A stretch of 64,000 bases of DNA from Bin5 sp009843665 (GTDB taxonomy: Bacteria > Chloroflexota > Anaerolineae > Caldilineales > Caldilineaceae). Numbering within the stretch: the stretch's first letter is position 1; each line of letters opens with the position of its first letter. The translations under genes were made by a program, and so were the position numbers. This document shows positions 43,298 to 52,968 of this stretch, in pieces. The DNA lies in the NCBI GenBank assembly GCA_965220285.1, contig OZ244818.1:2976001-3040000 (forward strand), given 5' to 3'. The notes beneath the pieces were generated by a model that saw only the letters and a program-made list of their open reading frames with translations, was not told the origin of the DNA and did no database searches.

Positions 43298-45772
43298 ATG
43301 GCTGAGAGAGCCCTGACGCGGTTGCGCAATCTATTGAAGCTGGAGATCCAGACCCGCTGGCGTGAGAGGGCCTTCGCCGGCGGAGTGACCGCCTTTTGTG
43401 AACGCTGGGCAGAGGACGCCAAAGCCGAAGCGGTCCAGCCGGGGCTGATGCAGGAAATCATCGATCGGCTGTCACAGTATGCCGATGCAGAAAGCGATGA
43501 AAGGGAGCGGCTACTCAACGCCTTGCTCGAGCTGCTGGATGAACTGCCGCCGCCGGATCCGGCTCTGGAAAATATAGACCGGGTCGGCCAGGGGCAGGCT
43601 CGCCACTCCGAAGCCTCCCCCGCCGGTGATCGGAACGAGACCAGATCGGTGCATCAACCTTCGCCCCATAGCGAAACGGCTGAAACCGAAGCGCCGGAGC
43701 CGTCCGACACCTTGGAACGACCGATTACCGACCTGAAAGGGGTTGGCGCAAAGAGGGCGGAGCAGTACGCACGCCTCGGGATCGAGACCGTGGAGGACCT
43801 CATCTGGCATCTGCCCCATCGCTACGATGACTTCAGCCGCGTGCGCCCCATAGCCGATGTCGAGGAAGGCGAAAGTCTTTCCATCATCGCCAACCTGCGC
43901 GGCTTCAGTCAGCGCAAATATGCCTACAGGAAGGAGCTCCTGCAGGCCAACTTCAGCGACGGCAGCGGCACGGTTCGGATCAACTGGTGGAACCAATCCT
44001 GGTTGAAGAATCGCCTTTCGGTCGGAAAGACTTACCGTCTGAGCGGTGTCGTCGGCCTGTACATGGGGCACAAGACCCTGGAGAATCCCTATTTTGAAGA
44101 GATCGGTCCCCACGCCATCAAAGACGGACCGATTATGCCCGTTTACGGACTGACCGCGGGTCTGCGCAACAGCGATGTCAGCCGCCAGGCGCAGCAGGCC
44201 CTTAAACTGGGCCTGCCATCCCTGCAAGATCCTCTACCGGAACAGCTCCGCCGTCATCACAGTCTGATTCCTTTGACCGACGCACTCCGGCAAATTCACT
44301 CTCCGGAGTCGCCGGAACAGCTTGACAACGCCCGCAAACGCATTATCTTTGACGACTTCTTCTATCTCCAGCTGGGCGTGCAGCGCCGCCGGCAGGAGAT
44401 TCAGCACTTCAACGCCCCATCGATGGCCGTCGAGGACGAACTGCTGGCAGCCTACAGGTCGGCACTGCCCTTTGCCCTGACCGGCGCACAGCAGCGGACG
44501 CTGGACGAATTGCGGCAGGATATGGCCCAGCGCGTGCCCATGAGCCGGCTGATCCAAGGCGACGTCGGCAGCGGCAAGACCGCGGTGGCCGCCGGGGCCA
44601 TGTTGATCGCCGCAGCCAACGGCTTCCAATCCGCCCTGCTCGCACCGACGCAAATTCTCGCCGAACAGCATTTCCGCGCCCTGAGCAAACTGCTGGCGGA
44701 CGTCGAACTGCCGGGCGGCGTCATACCGAACGTCTCTCTCCTGACCGGCCGCGTCACCGGGCAGGAGCGCGAAGCCGCCCTCGCCGGACTGGCCGACGGA
44801 AGCGTCAATGTCGCGGTCGGTACCACGGCCCTCGTTCAGGAAAACGTGGATTTCGCCGACCTCGGATTTGTCGTCGTGGACGAGCAGCACCGCTTTGGCG
44901 TCGGACAGCGTGCAGCCGCACGCGACAAGGGTGGTGAGGCAGCCGTGCCCCATCTGCTGGTAATGAGCGCCACACCTATCCCCCGCAGCCTCGCGCTCAC
45001 GATCTATGGCGACCTCGATGTCAGCGTTATCGACGAGATGCCTCCGGGGCGGACGCCGATCAGAACGAAACGGTTTCTGCCCACCGATAGAGAACGCCTC
45101 TACAGCTTCATGCGCCGGCAGGTGCGCGACGGCCGTCAAGCCTACGTGATCTATCCTCTTGTCGAGGAAAGTGAAGTCCTTGATGTTGGCGCGGCGGTGG
45201 AGGCGCACACCCGCCTGAGCGAAGAGATCTTCCCCGACCTGCGTGTGGGGCTGCTACACGGCCGTCTCAAAGGCGCCGAGAAGGATGACGTGATGCGCGC
45301 CTTTGCCGGCGGCGCTCTCGACGTTCTCGTCAGCACCAGCGTTGTCGAGGTCGGGGTAGACGTTCCCAACGCCACCCTGATGCTGATCGAAGATGCCGAG
45401 CGGTTCGGTCTTGCACAACTGCACCAGTTCAGGGGTCGCGTGGGCCGGGGTGGGCATGAAAGCTACTGTGCGCTCATCAGCCGGGTGAATGGCGGCGCCC
45501 AGGCCGAGCGGCTCAACGCGCTGGCGGAGACAACGGACGGCTTTGTATTGGCGGAAAAGGATCTGGAGTTGCGGGGCCCCGGGGACTTTCTGGGTACCCG
45601 TCAGAGCGGACTGCCGGACCTGAAGTTGGCGAACCTCAGCGATCTCTCTACACTGCATCGGGCCCAGGAGGCCGCGCAAGACCTTCTGCACCAGGACACC
45701 GATCTCGACAACTATCCTCAGGTGCGGGAAAGAGTGGAGCGGTTCTGGCGCGGCCACGGCGATCTCTCGTGA
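43298..45772 (+). CDS. recG: ATP-dependent DNA helicase RecG
   Basis: This 824-residue helicase rescues stalled forks and moves branched DNA. After an N-terminal extension of about 145 residues not found in short RecG proteins come the helix-hairpin element (LKGVGAKRAEQYARLGIETV) and the wedge OB domain. The helicase core follows: Walker A GDVGSGKT (about residue 421), DEQHRFG (about 528), and C-terminal motifs LLHGRLKG, STSVVEVGVDVPNA and LHQFRGRVGRGG. It starts two bases after the DegV stop codon. Confidence 0.95.
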   Translation: MAERALTRLRNLLKLEIQTRWRERAFAGGVTAFCERWAEDAKAEAVQPGLMQEIIDRLSQYADAESDERERLLNALLELLDELPPPDPALENIDRVGQGQARHSEASPAGDRNETRSVHQPSPHSETAETEAPEPSDTLERPITDLKGVGAKRAEQYARLGIETVEDLIWHLPHRYDDFSRVRPIADVEEGESLSIIANLRGFSQRKYAYRKELLQANFSDGSGTVRINWWNQSWLKNRLSVGKTYRLSGVVGLYMGHKTLENPYFEEIGPHAIKDGPIMPVYGLTAGLRNSDVSRQAQQALKLGLPSLQDPLPEQLRRHHSLIPLTDALRQIHSPESPEQLDNARKRIIFDDFFYLQLGVQRRRQEIQHFNAPSMAVEDELLAAYRSALPFALTGAQQRTLDELRQDMAQRVPMSRLIQGDVGSGKTAVAAGAMLIAAANGFQSALLAPTQILAEQHFRALSKLLADVELPGGVIPNVSLLTGRVTGQEREAALAGLADGSVNVAVGTTALVQENVDFADLGFVVVDEQHRFGVGQRAAARDKGGEAAVPHLLVMSATPIPRSLALTIYGDLDVSVIDEMPPGRTPIRTKRFLPTDRERLYSFMRRQVRDGRQAYVIYPLVEESEVLDVGAAVEAHTRLSEEIFPDLRVGLLHGRLKGAEKDDVMRAFAGGALDVLVSTSVVEVGVDVPNATLMLIEDAERFGLAQLHQFRGRVGRGGHESYCALISRVNGGAQAERLNALAETTDGFVLAEKDLELRGPGDFLGTRQSGLPDLKLANLSDLSTLHRAQEAAQDLLHQDTDLDNYPQVRERVERFWRGHGDLS

Positions 45773-45809
45773 CCCGGGGGATATAGCCGCTGACCTTCTC
45801 CAGTTGAAG

Positions 45810-47093
45810 TTAACCGCGTTCGTCTATCGACACGTAGGGGCGCTCGGCCTCACCCAGATAAATCTGCCGCGGCCGGGCGATGCGTTGCTCCGTGTCGCTC
45901 ATCAGCTCCATCCACTGCGCCAGCCAGCCCGGCGCCCTCCCCAACGCAAAGAGCACCGGGAATATCTCGACCGGAAACCCCATCGCCTGGTAGATGATCC
46001 CGCTGTAAAAGTCCACATTGGGGTAAAGCCGGCGCGAGACGAAATAGTCGTCTTCCAGGGCAGTCCCCTCCAACTCGACCGCGATATCGATCAATGGGTT
46101 GGTGCCCGTCACCGCGAAGACTTCGTAGGCAATCTTCTTGACGATCTGGGCGCGCGGATCGTAGTTCTTGTACACCCGATGGCCGAACCCCATCAGACGC
46201 ACCTCCCGGTTTTTCACTCTGTCCAGAAAAGCCGGAATGTTCTTCGTGCTGCCAATCTCAGCAAGCATCCGCAGGACCGCTTCGTTCGCGCCGCCATGGA
46301 GAGGGCCGTACAACGCCCCGATTGCGCCCGCGATGGCACAGTACGGATCGGCGTCGCTTGAAGCGATGTTGCGCAGCGCCGAGGTCGAGCAGTTCTGCTC
46401 ATGATCGGCGTGCAGGATAAATAGTACATCCATCGCTCGTGCCAGAACGGGGTCGACTTCGCCGTCACCGGAGAGACCCATCATATGCAGAAAGTTGTCG
46501 CTGTAGCCTGGCGCGCCGTCGGGGTCCGTGGGCGGGAGGCCGAGCCGGTTCCGGTAAGCGAAGGCGACTGCCGTGGGCAGCTGGCCGAGTAATCGCACGG
46601 CCTGCAGCAAGCGGATTTGGCCGTCATGGACCTGCTTGGACTCCGGGTAAAGAGCGGACATCGCTCCCACTGTACTGACGAGAATACCCATAGGGTGGGC
46701 GCCCGCTGGGAAGGTCTTGAGTAACGCCTTCAAGCCCCGATCGATCTGCGTCTGCGCCATAACGCGCGTATTCCAGCCGGTCAGTTCGCTCGCCGTCGGC
46801 AGTTCGCCGAAGAGCAGCAGGTACGCCACTTCCAGAAATGTGCTCTTCTCCGCCAGCTGCTCAATGGGATAGCCCCGGTAACGAAGTATCCCTCTGTCCC
46901 CGTCGACAAAGGTGACACCACTCTTGCAGGACGCGGTATTCGTATAGCCAGGATCGTAGACCATCATACCAAAATCATCGGCCTGCACCTTGAGTTGGCG
47001 CAGGCCGATGGCCGGAATGGTGTCATTTTCGATCGGCAGTTCAACTGTCTGGCCGGTGCGATTATCGGTGATAGTTAGCGTCTGCTCACTCAT
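45810..47093 (-). CDS. gltA: Citrate synthase
   Basis: This 427-residue enzyme condenses acetyl-CoA and oxaloacetate in the TCA cycle. It has GVTFVDGDRGILRYRGYPIEQLA, the first active-site His in LHADHEQNCSTSALR (about residue 225), the second in LMGFGHRVYKNYDPRA, and a catalytic Asp in the C-terminal helix region (VDFYSGIIYQAMGFP). The length and the NAD(H)-insensitive-type N-terminus fit the type I/II family seen in many non-proteobacteria. It is a lone gene; TGTTATAAA on the minus strand near 47171 may be an extended -10. Confidence 0.95.
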   Translation of the reverse strand: MSEQTLTITDNRTGQTVELPIENDTIPAIGLRQLKVQADDFGMMVYDPGYTNTASCKSGVTFVDGDRGILRYRGYPIEQLAEKSTFLEVAYLLLFGELPTASELTGWNTRVMAQTQIDRGLKALLKTFPAGAHPMGILVSTVGAMSALYPESKQVHDGQIRLLQAVRLLGQLPTAVAFAYRNRLGLPPTDPDGAPGYSDNFLHMMGLSGDGEVDPVLARAMDVLFILHADHEQNCSTSALRNIASSDADPYCAIAGAIGALYGPLHGGANEAVLRMLAEIGSTKNIPAFLDRVKNREVRLMGFGHRVYKNYDPRAQIVKKIAYEVFAVTGTNPLIDIAVELEGTALEDDYFVSRRLYPNVDFYSGIIYQAMGFPVEIFPVLFALGRAPGWLAQWMELMSDTEQRIARPRQIYLGEAERPYVSIDERG

Positions 47094-47226
47094 TGCCGGA
47101 ACATCCCTTTCCGTTCGGTTGCGAAACCGTTTCTGGGTGTTTTAATAACTGTATACCATTTTGGCAGATTTTATAACACTCTCTCACCTGCCAAGATTGC
47201 CACCGAAACTTGGCACAACCGCGCGG

Positions 47227-48198
47227 CTACGACAGATCGACCCCATTCGGCAACGGCCGGCCCTCGACTCCCGCCAGCAGATTCTCGGTTGTCATCACCG
47301 CCATCTTCGTGCGCGTGGCCACGGTGGCGCTGCCGATATGGGGCAGAATGACACAGTTATCCAGCGAGACCAGCGGGTGTTCCGCAGGCAGAGGCTCCGG
47401 ATCGGTGACGTCCAACCCAGCGGCGGCTATCTCTCCATTCACCAGCGCGTCGTAGAGCGCTTCCTGATCTATGACCCCGCCCCGGCTGGTGTTGATTAAG
47501 ACTGCCGTCGGTTTCATCTTGCGAAAGGCCTCGACGCTGAACATGGAGCGAGTCTGGTCGTTGAGCGGGCAGTGGACCGCCACGAAATCGCTCTCTTCCA
47601 ACAGTGTGTCCATCGGCACATAAGTCGCGCCCACCTCCCGCGCCGCCTCCGGCTTTTCCCTGGGCCCGGTATAGATTATGCGGCAGTCGAAACCGCCGAG
47701 CATACGCGCGAACGCGGCGCCAATCCGCCCCAGGCCGACCAGCCCCACCGTGCTTCCGTGTATGTCGCGGCCCGTCATCCACATCGGTCGCCAAGTGGGC
47801 CACGTCCCGCTCTGCACGGCGTGCGTACCCTCCGGCAGGCGCCGCGCCGTGGCCAGCAGCAAGGCCAGAGCCAGCTCCGCCGTCGTCGCCGTCAACACGC
47901 CCGGTGTATTCCCCAATGGGATGCCCCGTTTGCGCAGCGCAGCCACGTCCACGTGGTCGTAACCAACCGACATCGTGGCCACAACCCGCAGCCCTGGCCC
48001 GGCCGCGTCCAGAAGTTCATCGTCAACTGATTCGGTCAGCAGACAGTAGAGTCCGTCCGCGCCTTGCACCCACTCCAGCAGCCTGCTGCGCTCGATCGGC
48101 TCTTCGCTGTCCCAGTAACGGGTGTTACATCTTTCCAGGATCGGCGCGATCGCCGCCTGCGGCAACTGGCGGGTTACGACAACTGTAGGTTTGCTCAT
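47227..48198 (-). CDS. 2-hydroxyacid dehydrogenase (glyoxylate/hydroxypyruvate reductase-like)
   Basis: This 323-residue NAD(P)-dependent D-2-hydroxyacid dehydrogenase has a Rossmann motif GLVGLGRIGAAFARML, the catalytic Arg region LINTSRGGVIDQEAL, and the Glu/His pair in DVTDPEPLPAEHPL and VILPHIGSAT. Sequence style is closest to glyoxylate/hydroxypyruvate reductase (GyaR-like). I start it at ATG 48198 (MSKPTVVVTRQ); the longer frame to 48267 has an untypical N-terminus. It is the gene after hflX on the same strand. Confidence 0.9.
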   Translation of the reverse strand: MSKPTVVVTRQLPQAAIAPILERCNTRYWDSEEPIERSRLLEWVQGADGLYCLLTESVDDELLDAAGPGLRVVATMSVGYDHVDVAALRKRGIPLGNTPGVLTATTAELALALLLATARRLPEGTHAVQSGTWPTWRPMWMTGRDIHGSTVGLVGLGRIGAAFARMLGGFDCRIIYTGPREKPEAAREVGATYVPMDTLLEESDFVAVHCPLNDQTRSMFSVEAFRKMKPTAVLINTSRGGVIDQEALYDALVNGEIAAAGLDVTDPEPLPAEHPLVSLDNCVILPHIGSATVATRTKMAVMTTENLLAGVEGRPLPNGVDLS

Positions 48199-48276
48199 CT
48201 CTTCTACGGCTTTCTGTTGCTGTGCGAGTCGGTAACGGCCGGCTGCCCACCGAACATCAGCGCACATTCCGGCCTT

Positions 48277-49737
48277 CTATGGTGATTTTGCCTGGAGGCT
48301 ATCCGCCGCCGCCACGCTCCACGCCTGTACTCTGCTGACCAGGTGAGCGGGCAACCTGCCCTCGATCAGCGTCCCCTTCTCGGTAAACTCCTCCCGTTCC
48401 ACCCGGCCGTGCTCATAGATAAGAGAGACCAGGTCGCCCTTGCTGTAAGGTAGCAACAGCCGCAGCGGCGTCATCGTTTCTCGCAGCTTCCCATCCACCG
48501 CCGCCAGCAGTTCCGGAATGCCCTCTCCTGTGCGCGCGCTGATCTGAACGGGAGAAGTGTACTCCTGCAGCGCCTGTCGCAGCTGCGCCGCAAGGCCGGG
48601 CTCTTCCTGTCTGGCGGAGTCTACCAGGTCGATCTTGTTCAGCGCAGTCACGAGCGGTTTTTCGCCGGCGCCCAGTTCCTCCAGCATCTCTTCCACCGCT
48701 GTTACCTGCTCATCGGCGTTGGCGTGCGAGATATCCACCACGTGCAGCAGCAGGTCCGCCTCGGTGATCTCCTCCAGGGTCGCTCGGAACGCCGCCACCA
48801 GCGCCGTCGGCAGCTTCTGGATGAAGCCGACCGTGTCGGTGAACAGGGCCGTGCGCGCGCTGGGCAGCTCCACGCGGCGCGTGGTCGGGTCCAGGGTGGC
48901 GAACAGCTGGTCCTGGGCCAGAACGCCGGCATTGCTGACCGCGTTCAGCAACGTGCTCTTGCCCGCATTCGTGTAGCCTACCACAACGACGACCGGTGTC
49001 GACGACTTCTGCCGGCGCTGTCGGTAGCGTTCGCGGTGGTGACGCACCTCCTCCAGCTCCCGCTTGAGATGCGCGATGCGGCGGCCTATCTCGCGCCGGT
49101 CCACCTCCAGCTGCGTCTCACCGGGTCCGCGCACACCGACCCCGCCGCTGGCGCCGCCGGCCCGCCCGCCGGCCTGCCGCGCCAGGTGAGTCCACGCCCG
49201 CGTCAGCCGCGGCAGCCGGTACTCGTATTGGGCCAGCTCCACCTGCACCGCCCCCTCTTTGGTCTTGGCATGGCGGGCGAAGATATCCAGGATCAGGGCC
49301 GTGCGGTCGATTACTTTCACCTCCTGGCCCAGCACCCGCTCGATTTCGCGCTGCTGGCGCGGCGAAAGCTCTTCATCGAAGATCACCACATTCGCGCCCA
49401 ACTCCAGGACCAGCGTCTTCAACTCGCCCAGTTTGCCCGCGCCGATGAACGTAGCCGGGTGAGGATGTTGGAGCCTTTGTGATAGCTCTCCTTGCACTTC
49501 CAGGCCCGCGGTCTCGGCCAACAGGGCCAGTTCGGTGAGCGAGTCCTCCATCGAGAGAATGCCGGGCTGACCCGCAAGGCTGACACCGACCAGAACAGCC
49601 GTCTCCTCCGGCTTGTCGGTCAGGATCAGGCCCTGGTCATCGCGCACGACTGCGTGAACGCCGCCTTCACCTGCGCCGGTGAAATCGTCGACCGCTGTAA
49701 GGCCGCCTGAACGGTTTTCGTGTTGACTTTCTGACAT
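48277..49737 (-). CDS. hflX: Ribosome-associated GTPase HflX
   Basis: This 486-residue GTPase splits or rescues stalled ribosomes under stress. The N-terminal HflX domain (VLVGVSLAGQPGILSMEDSL, TFIGAGKLGEL, IFDEELSPRQQREIE) and the Gly-rich loop (GGASGGVGVRGPGETQLE) precede the G domain, with GYTNAGKST (about residues 253-261), DTVGFIQKLP and NKIDLVD. The start at ATG 49737 (MSESQHENRS) avoids an untypical extension to 49785. The next gene downstream is the hydroxyacid dehydrogenase. Confidence 0.95.
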   Translation of the reverse strand: MSESQHENRSGGLTAVDDFTGAGEGGVHAVVRDDQGLILTDKPEETAVLVGVSLAGQPGILSMEDSLTELALLAETAGLEVQGELSQRLQHPHPATFIGAGKLGELKTLVLELGANVVIFDEELSPRQQREIERVLGQEVKVIDRTALILDIFARHAKTKEGAVQVELAQYEYRLPRLTRAWTHLARQAGGRAGGASGGVGVRGPGETQLEVDRREIGRRIAHLKRELEEVRHHRERYRQRRQKSSTPVVVVVGYTNAGKSTLLNAVSNAGVLAQDQLFATLDPTTRRVELPSARTALFTDTVGFIQKLPTALVAAFRATLEEITEADLLLHVVDISHANADEQVTAVEEMLEELGAGEKPLVTALNKIDLVDSARQEEPGLAAQLRQALQEYTSPVQISARTGEGIPELLAAVDGKLRETMTPLRLLLPYSKGDLVSLIYEHGRVEREEFTEKGTLIEGRLPAHLVSRVQAWSVAAADSLQAKSP

Positions 49738-49938
49738 TCGACTAACTGTGCCTTTCACAGCGTTCATCCATAGGGGGGATTTCAATGTGCCCGCTGATAG
49801 GCTAACGCTGTACTACAGAGAAACTGATCCAATCGGAAACCGTCGCCGCCATCCGTTTACGGTTTCCATCGGCGACAATTCCTAATGCAAATGCAAGCTG
49901 TTCGGTGGAGGGCATCTGCTGCGCCTCCGTCTGTGGGA

Positions 49939-50067
49939 TCACGGCCAGTGAAGCCATCTTCCACAAAGTTGCTCGGCCAGGAGAGCGCTGCTGACAAAAG
50001 TGGCGGCGAGCAGAACCGCGGCAAGCCAGGCCCCGCAAGATTCGCATATTGTACACGATTTCGTCAT
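49939..50067 (-). CDS. Doubtful 42-residue Cys-rich membrane peptide
   Basis: The frame encodes MTKSCTICESCGAWLAAVLL at its start, with three Cys spaced CxxCxxC before a hydrophobic span (about residues 14-31) and a short tail. No SD precedes the ATG and the frame is in an otherwise empty region, so it may be chance. I list it because the Cys spacing next to a membrane span is unusual. Confidence 0.2.
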   Translation of the reverse strand: MTKSCTICESCGAWLAAVLLAATFVSSALLAEQLCGRWLHWP

Positions 50068-50189
50068 TTCGCGCCCGTCGCCGCAGCCTGCGGGTGCAGT
50101 CCAAAACGGGGCTGAGTTCTCCTACACCTCTGGCAGCAACTGAACCATAGCCATTAGGTCATCCAATCTGCGGCAGAGGAGACGGCAGT

Positions 50190-50303
50190 TCTCTCTCCTC
50201 ACTCCTCTTCACTCTCTCCTCGCTTTTCTGGGCGGTCGGGCCTATTCGGCCCTCCCTTGTGCGGGGGCTCCGCCCCCGCAACGCCCCCGGCCAACAACAT
50301 GCC
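50190..50303. repeat. Intergenic repeat, copy A
   Basis: A pyrimidine-rich tract (50190-50221) is followed by GGGCGGTCGGGCC-TATT-CGGCCC and a second hairpin GCGGGGG-CTC-CGCCCCCGC (50261-50279), then AACGCCCCC. Copy B at 57181-57283 has the same order of elements. The two hairpins and pyrimidine tract form a compact module with no coding role that I can see. Confidence 0.75.
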
Positions 50304-50726
50304 TCGTCGACCGGGTGTCGACATTGGGGACGGGTGCCGGTTCGAAAGTGTCTAGCCAGACCTCGACCCGCCAGTCCCATCAAATTCCCGCAGGTGCCTG
50401 CCCTGGAACCCACTCTCACCCGCAGCGGGACTGTTGGCGCTATAAATTCGATGATGTCAGCCGCGGGACGTAGCTGACATTGACACACGGCTTCATATTC
50501 AATCTGAAGGTGTAACGTTCAGCCGCCCATTTCACAGCTTCGTCCAGTCAGCCGCAGTGTCGCTGTAACCACCGGGACGGTTCTCTACCATGCATGACTC
50601 TTCAGCATCGAGATCAGTCTGCTCCCTCTGCACCTCACAGCACAGGCAGCCAGAAAGACTCGCCCATGTCATGATTCCCAATTCTCTGCCCAAGATTGGA
50701 ATATATCATACATAAATATTCACCCA

Positions 50727-50748
50727 AATGAGTCAAGATTGACTTATT
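50727..50748. promoter_or_regulatory. Palindromic operator abutting the TetR start codon
   Basis: This is a 22-bp dyad (18 of 22 positions symmetric) with inner arms AGTCAA and TTGACT. It ends one base before the ATG and would overlap the ribosome-binding region. TetR regulators commonly bind such sites at their own gene. Confidence 0.7.
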
Positions 50749-51297
50749 ATGTCCAAGTATGACTCACGAAAACAACAGCTCATCATAGCATCCAGTCGCG
50801 TCCTGGCAACGAATCACGGCGCTTCGCTTAGCGAAATCGCTGCACAGATAGGAGTCGGGCGCGCCACATTGCAACGCTACTTCCCTAAACGGCAAGACCT
50901 TCTGCGAGAAATCGCCCTGGGTGCTCTGCGCGAGATCGATATAGCGCTGGATGCAGTCCTGCGCACCGACTTGAGCCCGGAAGAGAGTCTGCAAATGATG
51001 TTTGAGCTTCTGGCGCCAATTGGAGATCGGTATTCCTACCTGGTGACGTACCCGGATCTGATGGAATTTGCCGAGGTTGCCAGTGCCTATGACCGGCAGC
51101 TTGATAGACTGAACGGATTCGTCTTGGAGCTTAAGCAGAAAGAGGTGTTTTCCCCGGACATACCCACAGCCTGGATCGTTCAAACGATCGACCTGCTGAT
51201 CTGGGGCGCCTGGTATGCCGTGGACAGCGGATCCGTAGCGCGCAATGATGCTGCGCAACTTGCCGCGCGCACGCTCATCAGAGGTCTGGGAAGATAG
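50749..51297 (+). CDS. TetR/AcrR family transcriptional regulator
   Basis: This 182-residue regulator has an N-terminal helix-turn-helix (SLSEIAAQIGVGRATLQRYFPKRQDLLREIA, about residues 27-57) of the TetR type. The ligand-binding domain is all-helical and not conserved. It is followed at 51 bp by an MFS efflux gene in the same direction, so it most likely represses itself and the transporter until the transported compound appears. The operator candidate lies at 50727-50748. Confidence 0.9.
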   Translation: MSKYDSRKQQLIIASSRVLATNHGASLSEIAAQIGVGRATLQRYFPKRQDLLREIALGALREIDIALDAVLRTDLSPEESLQMMFELLAPIGDRYSYLVTYPDLMEFAEVASAYDRQLDRLNGFVLELKQKEVFSPDIPTAWIVQTIDLLIWGAWYAVDSGSVARNDAAQLAARTLIRGLGR

Positions 51298-51348
51298 GCT
51301 TCACAACCGAATAGCAAGGTTTTCAAATTCGGAACGTAGGAGAACAGA

Positions 51349-52692
51349 TTGGATAACAACGGCCAGGATACGGCTGCAGGAGTCAGCGACAGCTCCTTCT
51401 GGGAACTGCTCAAGACGCGCAACTTCCGACTGCTTTGGGGTGCCGGCGCGTTATCCGCCATCGGTGATCAGTTCGACCTGATTGCATTTCCTTGGCTCGT
51501 TCTGCTTCTGACCGGCGACCCGTTGGCCGTGGGTGCGATCATCGCCGTCGGCAGCGTTCCCACTGTCTTCTTTATGCTCATCGGCGGGTCGATTGTGGAT
51601 CGCTCTTCCCCGCGCATGATCCTCCAGGTCAGCAACGTAGTCCGAGTTTTCTTAGGATCCGTCCTGGCGGCGCTTGTGCTGACCGGCATGTTGAATCTGT
51701 GGCTGCTCTATCTCTTTGCCTTGGCCAAAGGGATTGCTGACGCCTTCTACTATCCCGCTCAGGCAGCGCTTCTACCGCGTATCGTGACAGAAAAACAGCT
51801 TCGTCATGCCAATGTTATTACCCAGACCACCACGGAATCGAGCGGATTTGTCGGGCCTATGCTGGCCGGCGCCCTGATCGCCGCATTCAGCGGCACGAAC
51901 AATGTGCTCCCCTCGCTGCAGCGCATAACGGCAGCGGCGCCGGCGGACACGGCTGGCGTGGGGTTCGCATTCGCCGTGGTAGCCGGCGCTTTTCTCATCT
52001 CCTCCCTACTGCTTGCCTTTCTTCAGCTGAGTCCGGAAGTGCAAAACGGCAAAAGCCGCGCTGCCGAAGACAAGGACGGTAGAAGCATCTGGGCCTCAAT
52101 TGCCGAAGGCTTTCGCTTTGTACGCTCCGACGCCGCCATGTTTACACTCTTCCTTCTCATAGCGGCAATCGAGCTCTTCGTACAGGGGCCGGTCATCGTC
52201 GGGATTCCGGTTCTGGCAAATACGCAGCTCCCGCAGGGCGCATTGGCAGTCGGCATCATCTCCTCCGCCTATGCCGCCGGCGCCTTGCTCGGCGCCGTGT
52301 TAGCCGGGGCGTTGCCTACCCCCAAAAGGCGGCTGGGCCGTTTTCTCGTCATAACCTATGTCCTCAGCGGCATCCTGATCATGCCTTTCGGCTTCCTGAC
52401 CGCGACCTGGCTTGCCGCCGCCCTGGTAGTAGCAATCGGCGTCATGGGCGGATACACCAACATCATGTTCACGACCTGGCTCCAGGCCCGGACGCCCCAA
52501 AACGTGATGGGACGCGTCATGAGCCTCCTCATGATCGCCTCAATCGGCCTGTCCCCAATTTCAAACGCCGTCTCCGGCGCGCTGATCAAGCTGAGTCTGG
52601 GCTGGGTCTTCGTCGGCGCCGGCGCAATGATGGCCCTGCTTTCCCTGGCCGCCGGCCTGCGCCGCGAAATAGCCGAGATGAAGATGGCGTAA
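51349..52692 (+). CDS. MFS efflux transporter
   Basis: This 447-residue inner-membrane transporter has about twelve spans. N-terminal elements include NFRLLWGAGALSAIGDQFD and the motif-A-like loop GGSIVDRSSPRMIL; the second half has a matching loop (LPTPKRRLGRFL). It resembles the DHA3/enterobactin-exporter-like MFS group used for drug or siderophore export. The start is TTG 51349, with AGGAG six bases upstream. It is presumably under control of the preceding TetR protein. Confidence 0.9.
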   Translation: MDNNGQDTAAGVSDSSFWELLKTRNFRLLWGAGALSAIGDQFDLIAFPWLVLLLTGDPLAVGAIIAVGSVPTVFFMLIGGSIVDRSSPRMILQVSNVVRVFLGSVLAALVLTGMLNLWLLYLFALAKGIADAFYYPAQAALLPRIVTEKQLRHANVITQTTTESSGFVGPMLAGALIAAFSGTNNVLPSLQRITAAAPADTAGVGFAFAVVAGAFLISSLLLAFLQLSPEVQNGKSRAAEDKDGRSIWASIAEGFRFVRSDAAMFTLFLLIAAIELFVQGPVIVGIPVLANTQLPQGALAVGIISSAYAAGALLGAVLAGALPTPKRRLGRFLVITYVLSGILIMPFGFLTATWLAAALVVAIGVMGGYTNIMFTTWLQARTPQNVMGRVMSLLMIASIGLSPISNAVSGALIKLSLGWVFVGAGAMMALLSLAAGLRREIAEMKMA

Positions 52693-52968
52693 GAATTGCG
52701 CCAAAGGAAGAAGCGAGACGGAGTCCAGGTCAATGTCAGTGCCTGTTGCCCGTGGCGCCCCGGAGCCTCCGACGAAGCAGTCGGCTCATTCCTCACGACC
52801 TGGAGAACGGTACGCACTGACATAGTCCACTGTCTTCTTGTCTTCTACCAGTATGAGTTTCTGCACAAAGGCTAAAGAGGGGCGGAATCGGAGAGGTCGA
52901 AGTTTGGCCGAATTCAGTCAGTGCACGCCTGCGGTGAAAACAGCGGAAGTATCGCGACCATATGCCCT

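Larger units (their letters stand above)
49738..50748. other. 1-kb intergenic region with repeat copy A
   Basis: No well-supported gene is present. A leftward 42-codon frame (49939-50067) encodes a hydrophobic span, and an overlapping leftward frame ends in MAATVSDWISF; they exclude each other and neither has an SD. Repeat copy A lies at 50190-50303. The right end (50690-50748) is AT-rich and carries the promoter and operator of the TetR gene. Confidence 0.5.
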
